A stretch of 64,000 bases of DNA from Delphinus delphis (Eukaryota > Chordata > Mammalia > Artiodactyla > Delphinidae): assembly GCF_949987515.2 (NCBI RefSeq), contig NC_082694.2, positions 13,323,958-13,387,957 of the forward strand, written 5' to 3'. Under the pieces are notes generated by a model. It searched no databases, had not been told where the DNA came from, and was given only the letters and a program-made list of their open reading frames with translations. Positions 36,000-49,100 of this stretch are shown here, piece by piece. A program made the position numbers and the translations under genes. The stretch's first letter is position 1; each line of letters opens with the position of its first letter.

Positions 36000-36854
36000 A
36001 GCACTTCCTTTAGCATTTGTCGTAAAACTCGTTTGGTGGTGCTGAATTCTCTTAGCTTTTGCTTGTCTGTAAAGTTTTAATTTTTCTGTCGAATCTGAAT
36101 GAGTCCTTGCTGGGTAGAGTAATTTTGGTTGTAGGTTTTTCCCTTTCATCACTTTAAATATGTCCTGCCACTCCCTTCTGGCTTGCAGAGTTTCTGCTGA
36201 AAGATCAGCTGTTAACCTTATGGGCATTCCCTTGTATGTTATTTGTTGTTTTTCCCTTGCTGTTTTTAATATTTTTTCTTTGTATTTAATTTTTGATAGT
36301 TTGATTAATATGTTTCTTGGCGTGTTTCTCCATGGATTTATCCTGTATGGGACTCTCTATGTTTCCAGGACTTGATTGACTATTTCCTTTCCCATATTAG
36401 GGAAGTTTTCAACTATAATCTCTTCAAATATTTTCTCAGTCCCTCTTTTACTCTTCTTCTTCTGGGACCCTTATAATTCGAATGTCAACGCATTTAATGT
36501 TGTCCCAGAGGTCTCTGAGACTGTCCTCAATTCTTTTCATTCTTTTTTCTTTATTCTGTTCTGTGGTAGTTATTTCCACTATTTTATCTTCCAGGTCACT
36601 TATCTGTTCTTCTGCCTCAGTTACTCTATTGATTCTTTCTAGAGAATTTTTAATTTCATTTACTGTGTTGCTCATCATTGTTTGTTTGCTCTTTAATTCT
36701 TCTAGGTCCTTGTTAAACGTTTCTTGTATTTTCTCCATCTGTTTCCAAGATTTTGGATCATTTTTACTATCATTACTCTGAATTCTTTTTCAGGTAGACT
36801 GCCTATTTCCTCTTCATTTGTTTGGTCTGATGGGTTTTCACCTTGCTCGTTCAT
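36000..36854 (-). pseudogene. L1 ORF1 (RNA-binding coiled-coil protein), disrupted
   Basis: It starts MNEQGENPSDQTNEEE at 36,854. A one-base loss near 36,738 shifts the frame before MEKIQETFNKDLEELKSK, the coiled-coil region. The C-terminal domain is visible as IRLTADLSAETLQARREWQD, and a further frameshift after LLYPA destroys the end. Confidence 0.82.
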
Positions 36855-37819
36855 CTGCTGTGTGTTCTCTGTCTTCTAATTTTGCTTAACTTACTGCGTT
36901 TGGGGTCTCCTTTCCACAGGCTGCAGGTTCGTAGTTCCTGTTATTTTTGGTGTCTGCCCCCATTGGGTAAGGTTGGTTCTGTGGGTGTGAAGGCTTCCTG
37001 GTGGAGGGGACTGGTGCCTGTGTTCTGGTGGATGAGACTGGATCTCGTCTTTCTGGTGGGCAGGACCGCATCTGGGGGTGTGTTTTGGGGTGCCTGTGAC
37101 CTTATTATGATTTTAGGCAGCCTCTCTGCTAATGGGTGGGGTTGTGTTCCTGTCTTGCTAGTTGTTTGGCATGGGTGTCCAACACTGCAGCTTGCTGGTC
37201 ATTGAGTGGAGCTTGGTCTTAGCATTGAGACGGAGATCTCTGGGAGAGCTTTCGCTCTTTGGTATTATTTGGAGCCAGGAGGTCTCTGCTGGACCGATGT
37301 CCTGAGCTCGCCTCTCCCACCTCAGAGGCACAGCACCAAGACCCTGTCAGCCACATGGCTCAGAAGAAAAGCGAGAAAAAAAATAAAGTAAAATAAAATA
37401 AAATAATTAAATTGAAAAATAAAAAAATTTAAAAAGTACTATAAAAAAACAAAGAAAGAAAGAAAGAAGAGAGCAACCAAACCAAAAAACAAATTCACCA
37501 ATGATAACAAGCACTAAAAAGTATACAAAAAAAGAAAAAAAAAAACAGACAGAGAAAACCCTAGGACAAATGGTAAAAGCAAAGCTATACAGACAAAATC
37601 ACACAAAGAAGCATACACATACACACTCACAGAAAGAGAAAAAGGAAAAAATATATATATCTTTTGGGACGTCTGAGGTCTTCTGCCGGCGTTCAGTAGG
37701 TGTTCTGTAGGAGTTGTTCCACATGTAGATGTATGTCTGATGTATTTGTGGGGAGGAAGGTGATCTCCACGTCTTACTCCTCCACCATCTTGAAGGTCCT
37801 CCCCTGTTCTTTAACTTTA

Positions 37820-38520
37820 AATACTTTCTTTCTTGCCTTTAGACTTGCGTGTATCATCTCCATGTCACCGGCATATCATTACTATGAAGGAGGCTGGAAG
37901 GCCATTATGGTCTCCAGTTTTAGAAGGAGTAAATGTTTGTGTGATCTCTGACACCTAAATTCTGATGTTAGGCTGTCCAACAAACATGGATCTGAGGAAA
38001 CGAGATCTGAGGAATTAGAAGCCAAGGTTGCCCCCGACCATTTAGGCTCCTCTTGTCACTGAATAAACAGGAAGAAAGGAGTCACCTTACTGGTTAGGGT
38101 GATTGATCCTGATTACTCTGGGAAAACTGGGCTGCTGGTACTCAGTGAGGGTAAACAGGATTATGTCTGGAATCTAAGGGGTTTCTTGGAGCATGTCTTG
38201 TTACATGTCTTATTAGTCCCTTGCCCAGTAGTTTTAGTCAACGGAAAACTGCAGCACCCAATAAAGAAGAACACAAAGGACTCTGATTCCACAGAAATGA
38301 AGGCTCGATTCACCCTCACGGTGAAGGAGCACATCAGCTGAGGTACTGGCAGAGGGTAGGGGGAACATGGAATGAGTGGTGGAAGAAGGCAACATGGTTA
38401 CCAAATTAGACCTAGTGAGTAGCTATGGATTCAAGGAGTGCATCAGTTGACTGCTTAACTTTTTCTTCCCCACTCCTGCCTTTTCCTCTAACCCCCTTAT
38501 ATGAATAACACTGGGAATGG
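37820..38520. other. No gene recognised
   Basis: AT-moderate single-copy DNA, with no repeat or exon recognised. Confidence 0.4.
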
Positions 38521-38538
38521 CTTAAAAAAGAGCTTCAG

Positions 38539-38880
38539 GGACTTCCCTGGTGGCATAGTGGTTAAGAATCCACCTGCCAATGCAGCGGACATGGGTTTGA
38601 GCCCTGGTCCTGGAAGATCCCACATGCCGTGGAGCCGCTGAGCCAGTGCGCCACAACTACTGAGCCTGCGCTCTAGAGCCCTCGAGCCACAACTACTGAG
38701 CCTGCGTGCCACAACTACAGAGCCCGTGCTCTGCAACAAGAGAAGCCACCGCAATGAGAAGCCCACGCACCGCAACGAAGAGTAGCCCCCGCTCGCTGCA
38801 ACTGGAGAAAGCCCACGTGCAGCAACAAAGACCTAACGTGGCCAAAAATAAATTTAATTAATTAATTAATTATTTAAAAA
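38539..38880 (+). mobile_element. Long CHR-related SINE
   Basis: Head 'gacttccctggtggcatagt', B-box-like 'gggtttgagcc', three 'ccacaactac' modules and an (AATT)n tail. The imperfect duplication aaa(a/g)gag(c/t)ttcag flanks it. Confidence 0.88.
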
Positions 38881-39149
38881 AAAGGAGTTTCAGTTGTGGG
38901 TATGACCACATTGACCTAACTTGTGATGATTCAGAAGCTGATAATTTTTTATATTTCACTTCGGATAGAGAATACAGATTTCTCACCCCTGGAGGAAGAC
39001 CATGACCCAGAGGGATGGAAGACTGGGATGATGCTGGATGGCTTCTATTACCCCTCAAGAGACACTGGAAAGAAATTGGATGGGGGGAAGGGGTGAGGTC
39101 AGGGTATCTATTCCCTGGTTCCTCCCTTCTGGGGTCACCCGGCCTGACT

Positions 39150-39609
39150 TTTTTAAAAAAACTGAAGTATAGTTGATTTACAATGTTGTGTTAGTTTCAG
39201 GAGTACAGCAAAGTGATTCAGTTACACATACACACACACACATATATGTCTATATACACACACACATATATATTCTTTTTCAGATTTTTTTCCATTATAG
39301 GTTATTACAAGGTATTGAAATATAGTTCCCTGTGCTATGCATAGGGTCCTTGTTGTCTATCTATTTTATATATACTAGTGTGTATCTGTTAATCCCAAAT
39401 CTTAATTTATCCCTCCCCCCTTTCCCCTTTGGTAACCGTAAGTTTGTTTTCTATGTCTGTGAGTCTATTTGTTTTATAAATATGTTCATTTGTATCTTTT
39501 TTTTTATGATTCCACATATAGGCGATGTCATATGATATTTGTCTTTCTCTGTCTGATTTACTTCACTTAGTATGATCATCTCTAGGTCTATCCATGTTGC
39601 TGCAAATTC
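39150..39609 (-). mobile_element. 5'-truncated L1, 3' end with ORF2 C-terminus
   Basis: Reverse L1: 'aaactgaagtatagttgatt' to 'aggtctatccatgttgctgc'. A 'cctgac(t/g)ttt' duplication flanks it. An (AC)n lies inside at 39,230-39,242. Confidence 0.82.
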
Positions 39610-39913
39610 GCCTGACGTTTTCTTGACAAAGGTCATAACTCCTATGAAATGGCCCTCTCCACAAAGCTCTCTCTGTGGGTTCTGGTAATCATTTCCTCCT
39701 CTTGTCCCTTCAAGCCTATGGGTGGTAAAGGGTGTATCCTACTGTTAGCAGCCCTGGGGTTCTGCACTATGCCTTGGGATTTCGCTGTCCTCTGCCCACA
39801 TCTTTGTAAATAACTGCATTACGTTTACTTCAAATTGCTAAATTTGAATGCGTCCTATGTTGCTTGTTAGAACCTGATTGACACAGCATGGCTCCCAAGT
39901 TGACCCAAACATT

Positions 39914-40233
39914 AAAATTCTTTTTTTTTTAGATGTTGGGGGTAGGAGTTTATTAATTAATTAATTAATTTTTGCTGTGTTGGGTCTTCGTTTCTGTGCA
40001 AGGGCTTTTCTAGTTGTGGCAAGCGGAGGCCACTCTTCATCGCGGTGCGCGGGCCTCTCACTATCGTGGCCTTTCTTGTTGCGGAGCACAGGCTCCAGAC
40101 ACGCAGGCTCAGTAGCTGTGGGTCACAGGCCTAGTTGCTCTGCGGCATAGGGGATCCTCCCAGACCAGGGCTCGAACCCGTGTCCCCTGCATTAGCAGGC
40201 AGATTCTCAACCACTGCGCCACCAGGGAAGCCC
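39914..40233 (-). mobile_element. Long CHR-related SINE
   Basis: T-rich/(ATTA)n tail, 'tgctgtgttgggtcttcgt', ending 'ccaccagggaagccc'. Exact 12-base duplication 'gacccaaacatt' (39,902-39,913 and 40,234-40,245). Confidence 0.9.
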
Positions 40234-40980
40234 GACCCAAACATTCTTGAAAGAATTTGATGTGGGAGAGACATTCTTTTCCTTGCAGGATATAAATGAA
40301 TGAGCATGCAATTCTGATCGTCAAAGGCAATCATCTTACAGCCTTGAAGGAAACTGGCCCTATGTTATGTAAGTCAGTTCAGAGAGAATTAAAAAAATGC
40401 TGATCCTTGCTGACATCATAGAACTATCACATCAGCAACCATGATCCTACACTACTCCTGGGCTTTCAATCATGTGCTCTAGTAAGTATTTGTATTGTTT
40501 TAGCCACTTTGAATTGGGTTTTTCTAGCTTTTGAAGCTGAAGGTAATTTAACCAATAGATTATCATAAGTAGAATTGATGGGTCAAGGGTACATACCTTT
40601 TAAATTTCTGAGGAATTGCTTTCCAAAAAGGCTGTGCTGATTCACACATCCATCCATCCAGTGAGTGAATCTGTTTCCTCACACCATTGCCTATTATCTA
40701 TTTAATTTGTGCCTTCCTGATGGGTGGAAACTGAATTTCATTATTGCTTTGATTGGCCTCTTGCTAATTACTGGTATGGTTAACTATAATTACTTCTACT
40801 TACTGGATATTTACATTTTCTTCTCAGTGAAATGCTTTTTACATCTGTCACTCATTTTTCCTATAGAATTATTTGCATTTTTCTTACTGATTAGTAGGAA
40901 CAATTTAAAAACTTTGAATATTAATTATTAGCTTGTTAGACGTGTTGCAAATATTTTCTCCCAGGTACCTTATCTTTTAA

Positions 40981-41284
40981 AAATTTTTTAAATTAATTAA
41001 TTAATTAATTTTACTTTTTTTTTGGCTGTGCTGCGTCTTCACGGCTGTGCGCGGGCTTTTTCTAGTTGCGGATAGCGGGGTCTACTCTTCGTTGCGGTGC
41101 GCGGGCTTCTCATTGCGGTGGCTCCTCTTGTTGTGGAGCGTGGGCTCTAGGCACGCGGGCTTCAGTAGTTGTGGCTCGTGGGTTAGTTGTGAGCATGTGG
41201 GATCTTCCTGGACCAGGGATCTTACCCGTGTCCCCTGCATTGGCAGGCAGAGTCTTAACCATTGTGCCACCAGGGAAGCCCCAA
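40981..41284 (-). mobile_element. Long CHR-related SINE
   Basis: (ATTA)n tail, 'ggctgtgctgcgtcttcacg', ending 'gccaccagggaagcccc'. Duplication aggtaccttat(c/a)ttttaa (40,963-40,980 and 41,285-41,302) with one mismatch. Confidence 0.9.
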
Positions 41285-41644
41285 AGGTACCTTATATTTT
41301 AACTTTCTTCCATGGTGTGTTTTGTCCAAGTTTGTCCCAAATTCTAAAATTTTGATGATGATCAACTTACCATCTTTTCTTTCATGGCTTTGCATTTTGG
41401 GTGATCATTGGGCAAAGGCTAAAAGTACTCTTTGTATGGGAATTTCAAACTTTAGGCGTTTAACCTTACAACCTTTCCTTAAGTGTTGTACCACAAGCTG
41501 TCCAATTAAAGTTTTACTGTTTGCTTTTTATTTTTTGGTTGCACATCGTAAGTGTACAACTTGGTCAATAGCTGTTTTAAATTTAGAAAAATACCCCTTT
41601 ATGTTTGTCCTGTGTAGTTGGTTCTTTTGTCTTAGTGCTTTTTT

Positions 41645-41850
41645 TTTTTTTTTTTTTTGCGGTACGCGGGCCTCTCACTGTTGTGGCCTCTCCCGTTGCA
41701 GAGCACAGGCTACGGACGCGCAGGCTCAGCGGCCATGGCTCACGGGCCCAGCCGCTCCGCGGCATGTGGGATCTTCCCGGACCGGGGCACGAACCCGCGT
41801 CCCCTGCATAGGCAGGCGGACTCTCAACCACTGCGCCACCAGGGAAGCCC
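41645..41850 (-). mobile_element. CHR-type SINE, recent
   Basis: T-run, 'gcggtacgcgggcctctcac', ending 'ccaccagggaagccc'. Exact duplication 'tgtcttagtgctttt' (41,628 and 41,851 onward). Confidence 0.92.
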
Positions 41851-43301
41851 TGTCTTAGTGCTTTTAATGCTTCTACTTATTTCTGCCATTTTGGTGAGTA
41901 GTTTGGAAGTTATTTTTGTTCATTTGTCCTTCATTTTCATGAGAGAGAGGAAGTTGTTAAATAGCATCTTGGCCCAACTCCTAAAACCTGGGGTTTCATG
42001 GAGACACTAGCTTTGGGGAGATGTGATAGGTCAGCCCACAGGGATGCAAGTCTTAGACAATGGGCTTGGGCTGTTTGGAGGCGCAGAGGTTTGGGCAAGT
42101 TCAACTACATCATCCCACCCACGTTGGGTACAGTGCGTACTGCAGAGGCTGCCCTGGGAATTTCCTTGGTATTTTCCCAAATCGACCAGAGTACCAAAGG
42201 CTCCATGCTATTCTTTGTGGTTCATGATACGTATTATGTTGCCCCATTAGTTGAACCAAGGTGAGTGCCAGTTTTTTTCCAGTAGCAATACCCAGCCCAG
42301 GCTGCCAGTCCTGCCTGAAGGTAGCCATGATAGAATCGAAGCTATGGTCCTCTGGCTTTGGTCCTCTTAGGAACCCCAAGGGCACTGGTGAACACTGCAG
42401 CAGAGAGCCCTGGATTAAGCCTAGTTCTACGGATACCATGAATTTGGTTCTGTGTATTTCTCCACTGTGGGGGCCAGATAACCTCTACTGCTTCATGCTT
42501 TATTACCTGTGATTGTCAACTTGGTTACATGAAGAAGTCATTGCGGAGATTGTGAAGAGGTCTAGAGATTCCAGTGGTTTCCATTGATGTTTCCTCGACT
42601 TATTAAGATGATGGACATGTTAAGTGAGCAGACTGGTGGGACTTGTTACCAAACAAGGGTGGATGGTGCTATCTTAGAACTTGGAAATTGGAATCTGGAC
42701 TTAGTGATCCCTTAGTGATCTCTTCAAATTATTTGCATGTCTAGGACCTTTGGCTTTATGAATACTTACTTGAATTCAATTCAAGCCACACTTAACAGTG
42801 TGCGTAATTTTCATTGTTCTAGGTGACAGTGAAACATTAATGGAATCTGGCAAACTGGGTTATGTTTATAAACCACATTCTTTACTTCTTATAATCAGCG
42901 TGAATATTAACAGTCTTCTCAAATAGAGCTAAGGGATCATGTAATCATCCACTCTGCTCTAAGACAAAAGTTCTGGTCCATTTCTTTAGTAGATGGGCTC
43001 TCTGCTCTTCAGTTACGCACCCCAGTGGCTCAGTTCTTCCTTCTTACCATCACCAGTACTATTCCTTCTCATTTCTCTGATACTCATTCACACTAAAGTT
43101 GAAACTGGGCACTTTAGAATGGATGCAGATGGCTGATCATTCTGGGAATGCTGGTTTCTCTGAAGGTTGGGGAGCCAGGAAAACGTCAAGATCAAGTGGA
43201 ATAAGAGGCTGAGGCTAAAGAAGACACATGTCACCATCATACGTAGGCTTTTGCGATCTTCATCTGGGCATGGAAAATCCAAGCTATACACCAAAGTTTT
43301 T

Positions 43302-43411
43302 CTTCCTTCCTTCCTTCCTTCCTTGCATCCTAGTTTCCCGACCAGGGATTGAACCCTTGCCCTCGGCACTGAGAGTGTGGAGTCCTAACCACTAGACAGC
43401 CAGGGAATTCC
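43302..43411 (-). mobile_element. Short tRNA-derived SINE with (TTCC)n
   Basis: (TTCC)n at 43,302-43,324 is followed by 'ttcccgaccagggattgaac' and 'ctaaccactagacagccagg', the reverse of a tRNA-like head with intact B-box. Confidence 0.8.
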
Positions 43412-44763
43412 CCCGCCCCCTTTTTTTCCCCAAAAGCTTTAAAAAATATACATTGTATTATTTTATTTTACCCAGCTGCAGTACATTGTCACAACCCTGG
43501 AAATTGACATTGATATTGCAATATTAACTGAAATACAAGCCTTATTCAGAATTCGCCAGTTTTACATGTACCCTTCCATTAAATAATTTACCAACTCAGG
43601 TGAAAAGTAACAAAACTATTAATAGTAGATCTTAGCGTCCACTTTTTTTTCCCCCCTCAGGCCCATCCCCTCCGAAAAAGGTCAGAATCTGAGAGTCAAA
43701 ACTTGCTCAGAACTGAAAATAAAAAATCAGCCCTGCTATTAATCAGCCTGGGAGGACAGACAAATAAAGCCTGCTGAAGAAGTGAATAGAAAACACCGTC
43801 TCTCCCCAGGTCCCACAGCCATTGTAAAATGTCATAATGACCTCCGTCTTCTTTAAGTGACTATTACTTTCTTGCATGTGATAGCACCAACCTGCTCCCA
43901 AAGGCTTTTGAATCAATGGAAATACAGCTGTCTGCATGTGTCCCTTGGGCCCTCGGAGATCTCCAGGGCTGACGCCTCATCTCCACCTTTGAGGTTCATG
44001 TGCCCCGCGGACTACACTCTGTCTTTTCACAGGTCTGAGCATCAGTTCAGCAGAGGAACCCGTCCTGAGGTCTAAGTATCAGTCCTGCAAGTTTCCTCCT
44101 TTGAGCTTCTAGATTCTTCTGTTTCCTCTTGATTCCTTCCCACATTGGGTGCTATCTGGGATACCTCGGGCATCCTTTTTACTCTCCAGCCTTCTAACAT
44201 GTGTGTTACCAGTTTCTTGTGTTCAATTCCCTTTGTTTGCAATTCCTTGTGTGGGTTTTGCTTTCCAGACTGGATCCTGATTGAAACAGAGACCTAAGGA
44301 ATTTGGGGGCCAGAAGATGGAGCCTTTTCGATGCTGTTTTGTGGTAAGCATCCCAAGAAAGGGGATATGTTGACTGATGCATAATGGAGAGACTCTTCAG
44401 CTGGGCGGAGGGGACTCAAGGGGTGACGATGGGGCTGAGCTTGGCTTTGAACAGAAGTGTCTAAATTACTAACCGCACTCTAGAAACCAAAAGTGATGGG
44501 ACTGGGGCCTCAACAGGAAAAGGCTATGTCCCTCTAAGGCCAAAAAGGAGATGGGGTGAAATGTATGAGAGGCTGAGCAAGGAGACTCTTTTCAAGGTTG
44601 GGAAGAGGGGCTCATGGGGGTGCTTGCCTGGAAGGTTCTGTCTTATTCTTTGCGCTTTTTTTTCCAGGTGAATATGAAGCTGTAGGTGCTTCTCATCTGC
44701 CTTCTGAAACTCACTGCAGTCAAGTTAACTCATCTCAGAAAATTTTTATGCGGGACCTCAGCA

Positions 44764-44766
<3 letters not shown>

Positions 44767-44795
<29 letters not shown>
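44767..44795 (+). repeat. (TG)n microsatellite
   Basis: About 14 uninterrupted TG units, 1.4 kb upstream of the IL36G start. Confidence 0.95.
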
Positions 44796-44797
<2 letters not shown>

Positions 44798-46171
44798 CAA
44801 ACATATAGAAAAATAACTTACCATTTGTTGAGAACCTACAAATGGCCTGCATGACTGGAACAGAGGGTGAAGGATAAGTTGGCAACTGGGGCTCAGTTTT
44901 TGGAGAAATCACTACCTACCTCATTAGTCCTTGGGCCGGTCAGGAGTCCACTCTATTTGGGGGTAGCAGAGACCAGGATTATCTCAGTTAAGGGTGTGTT
45001 GCTCAATGCCTGTGGCTCCCAAGAGGATAGAGGTGCATCTCTGAGGGGCTGAAAGAGTGGGGGAGCAGCTTTTAGCCTAACCCTCCACTCACGGGCAGAC
45101 TGAAGTGGAACAGTTGGGTGGCCAGAAATGCCATATGGCTCCTGCCTGAGCCCACAGCTAATTTTGCCGTCACAGGACTCTCTTAGTGAAACTGCAGTGG
45201 GCAAGCTTCCTGGGCCCAGGTGATGGATTCCCTTCACTTAGAGCCTGCATGTCCAGTTCTAGCTCCGGAGTGACACAGCAGGGGAACTGGGATCTGGGGA
45301 AGTCCCTCAGTCTCCCCTTCCTGAGCAACCCAGGGTCTGTCATTAACCCTGTTGGTAGGGCTTGGCTAGGTGCTTACTTCTCAGGGAGCCCAGACAGGTC
45401 CTCCTCATACTGATGCCGTGATTTCTTCATCTGAGCCTCACCGGATCTGGCAGGAGGATCTGGCCTTCTTCTTTCATGTCGTAAGATTGTCACGCCCCGC
45501 TGAGGAAGCTGGCTCCTCCCTATGCTCTCCAGATAAGTGTTCCCCACTCCACCAGAGCCCGTCACTGCTCTCGGGAGCTGCTTGAGCTGCGATTCAGTCC
45601 CCTGCGCTTTTGATAAAGGTTCTTGCCAGCGGGTGGCTGGAAGGTCCCTTGACTCTTACGCATCCCTCTTTGCTGTGTTTAGGGCTGGCGCCACGCCAGG
45701 CTGGGTCCATGTCTTGTCCTGTGCAGAGTTGGCTGCTTCTTACTTGGGGAGCTCCTAGGATCCTGGCAGAGTTGCCTTGGCTCGGGTCCCTCCCCTGTTC
45801 CCAGGCAGACAAATTTGCCAGTGGGAGTGGGGAGGGCTGCTGGGAGGAGAAGGCACAGACATCAGGGAACTGTAGGGTATTTAAGGTCAAAAGTCATGCC
45901 TGGCCTTGGAACCCCTAGGGGGACACTGTCCCTGGCTGGATCTCTGGGTGGAGGAAACTTCTGCTTGATACCCCTCCCTAAGGTTGCCTTGAAGTTTTGT
46001 CCCAGGAGGTGGCCTAGATCTTCTGACGAGGGCTTGGTATCAGGCCAGGCTTCCCAGCTCCCTGCCCAGAATCAGGACCTTAAGAACCAGTATCCTTGGG
46101 AGGGTCTGGAAATGCCTCCTGAGACTCAGATCTCGTATCAATGTCCTCACAGGTGCCGAGACAACCCCGCT

Positions 46172-49100
46172 ATGGCAGAAATTATGGAAGCCTCTGGACC
46201 AGTCCATATAACAAGTAATGTTGGGATGGGGTCTGGAGGCTGGGGACACTCATGCCTGTCTCTTCTGGACACCCCAGGCTTCTCTGTCCCTCCCTGTATA
46301 TGGACCTTACCACCAAATGCTGTCCATGTCCCACTGGACCGCGAGGGTGAGGACCATTTCTTTTTCACTGCTGCAGCTCTAGATCTAGCCTTGGGCCCAA
46401 TACAAAGTGGCTGTCAAAGTTAGTAGCTGGGCCTTGACACATGTGTCCTTATGGGGATGAGGGTTTAACTCATTAACGGTCTAACTCTTAGACTAGTTAC
46501 AGGCTTGTCCTCCTCACCAGAGCTCATAGTTTTACTGGAAAGAAAGGCTGAGCGGATGGGCCATGTGAGAGCTGCCAGTTTTGATGTGTAAAGCCTGAAC
46601 CGTCCTTCCTGAAAGGCCTGGAGTAGATAATCTTTCTCCTAGCGTCTGATAAAGCAACCTTAATCGTGTTTCTTCATTATTCTTTTCTATTTAAATAGGA
46701 ATGGATGAGCCTCGGACTGGAGAATGCTTTGACTTGAATCAGCAGGCGTGGATCCTTAAGGGTCACACCCTCGTGACAGCTCCACTGAGCAACAGTGTGA
46801 CTCCAGGTAGGTGAGCGGTCACCATGCGGTTGATCTTTGTGATGTGATCCCCCACACATCATTGCGGCTGGGATACTGGTATCCAGCCTTTGGTTAAAAG
46901 TGTGGCTTTATAACAGAGCTCACCTGGAGGGGGAAGAATTCCACACCTGCCTGGGAAGGGGTGTCTTGGACCAGGGCAAAGAGAGCAGAGAGAGTGGAGT
47001 GGCGTTCTGGGGAGCAGTGATCTGAAGGCCTGTCTTAGGGAAGAGGAGTGGCTTTTCTGCCAGACTTCTGGTGTCCTAAGAGGACTAATGGGTTGAATAG
47101 CACAGGAAGGCAGATTTCAACAGGACATTAGGCAATACTTGTCAGTGAACAGGGCTCTCCAAGGCTCAGGGGGGTTGCTTGGGGTTGGAGCTTCTCACCT
47201 CCGGGTGTTCAAGCAGAGGTGTGAAAATCTCAAGGATGGGGTCTGCCCTCTGATGAACTCTTTGTGTTCGCTCCATTTCTTAGGGCAGTGATTAGTGCTC
47301 GGTGTGAATGAATGAATGAATATGGGGCTGGCCACTTTGTGGGTCTGGGGTAGTAGGGATTATACTCTTAAGATCTCTTCCAGCCTTACCTGGAAGATCC
47401 TGGTCTTTCCTGACTTCCAAAGGGCACGGACTGTGTGCGTTGGTGGTATGTGGCGAACACAGCTGCCTTCCAAAGGGGCACTGACACCATATCCCCTCTT
47501 ATCTAACAGTCACTGTCACTGTCATGCCATGCAAGAATCCAGGCTCTGTTGAGGAAGACAGAGGGGTTCCCATTTATTTGGGAATAGAGAATCCAGAAAT
47601 GTGTCTGTATTGTGAGGACATCGGAGGACAGCCCAAATTGCAGCTGAAGGTGAGTGACTGAGAAAAATAATGTAGAAAAACCTCAGTTTCTATTCTGAGA
47701 ACTTGATTTGTTAGGAAATCTAATTTTATAATTAAAAAAGAAATATCCTCCTGTTCTTAAGCCTACTTATCCCTTCCTCCTTTAGAATAACATGCCTGCA
47801 ATAGACTTTAATTTGATTTATCCTGCCCCTCGCTAGTTGAGGGCTCGTCTTTCTTGAATATTGAGACATTCTAGCCGTTGTTTGTTTGTTTTAATTGGGG
47901 TATACTTGCTCTACAATGTTGTGTTAGTTTCTGCTGTACAACGAAGTGAATCAGCTATACGTATACATATATCCCCTTCCTCTTGGGCCTCCCTCCCACC
48001 CCACCGCCCATCCCACCCATCTAGGTCACGACAGAGCACCGAGCTGAGCTCCCTGTGTTATATAGCAGGTTCCCACTAGCTATCTGTTCTACACATGACA
48101 GTGCACATACGTCAGTCCCAATCTCCCAATACATCCCACTCCCCGTGTCCACATATCCATTCCCCACAGCTGCATCTCTATTCCTGCCCTGCCAATAGGT
48201 TCATCTGTACCATTTTTCTAGATTCCACATACATGAGTTAATACACAATATTTGTTTTCCTCTTTCTGGCTTACTTCACTGTCTATGACAGACTCTAGGT
48301 CCATCCACGTCTCCATGAATGTTTATTCAAGTATATTCTCTCCTTCATTCTGCCTCCCCTCTCCTTTTCGAATTCCTATTCATCAGTTATTGGAACTTTG
48401 AGATCTCACTTCAATATCTCACCTGACTTCTCATACTTTCTGTCCTTTTTTTTTCTTGTTGCATTCTGGGAGAACTCGTTGGTTCAACATCCCAGGTGCT
48501 GATTACCTTTTAATTCACACGCTAAATTATCTGCTACATTATCTTTCTATTCTGTTTTTATGAAATTTCAGTCTTTGCTATGCTAATTCTCAAGCTCTCT
48601 AGTTGGTTTTGCGTTTTTCTTCTTTATAACTGCCAGTTAGTAAAAACTTGTTTCTGAAACTTCTGTTTACTGCAATTCAATTTAATTCAACTCAATATAA
48701 TCCAAGTCAGCAAATGTGTGTGTTCTTACTGGCCTCCAGCACTGTTGTGGGCATTTGTGAATCATCAGTGCACAGAATGGCAGGGTCCTGGCCTCCTGGG
48801 GCTTGCATTCTAGTGGGAGAGGAGAAATGGTCCACAAGAAGTATAATCATGGGTAAATCTGTGGCATGTGAAAGGGTGTTATGTCTCCTGGGAAAGAACG
48901 ATTAGAGCTGGGTTAAGAGACTGGCAGTGCCAGTAACAGCTGGGGTCTGGCTGTGTGGTAAATAGTACAGCAGGCATTATCGCAAAGGTGAGATTTTAGC
49001 AGATGGGAGAGGAGGCAAAGGAGTGAGCCAGCAGTGTCCAGTGAGGGCAGGTTCAATCAATTCAAATTGTTAGAACGTTTTGAATAGAAGAGTGACATGA

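Larger units (their letters stand above)
31466..37804 (-). mobile_element. Nearly full-length L1 with probable 3' transduction, dead
   Basis: Read on the minus strand it starts at 37,804 with GGGGAGGACCTTCAAGATGG, the usual 5' end of cetartiodactyl L1. A 5' UTR of about 950 bases follows, then ORF1 (from 36,854), ORF2 (35,937 to about 32,100) and a 3' UTR ending at about 31,711 ('aataaagatgtta'). A further 200 or so bases that are not L1 and a second A-rich tail (31,466-31,510) follow. The duplication tgt(c/t)ctttaacttta flanks the whole unit (31,451-31,465 and 37,805-37,819, one mismatch), so the extra segment came in with the L1. A SINE interrupts ORF2. Confidence 0.85.
41866..46150. other. 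No gene recognised; IL36G upstream region
   Basis: Apart from the short SINE at 43,302-43,411 and a (TG)n at 44,767-44,795 I see no repeat or exon. The last kilobase, GC-richer, must hold the IL36G promoter and any 5' noncoding exon, but I cannot place a start site. Confidence 0.4.

Noticed and set aside
41262..41858. 198-codon plus-strand frame
   Set aside because: Most of its C-terminal half is a reverse CHR SINE translated by chance; the same peptide recurs at every such SINE.
45815..46423. 202-codon frame as a separate gene
   Set aside because: It overlaps the first IL36G exon in frame and runs through its GT donor; best explained as chance openness around that exon.
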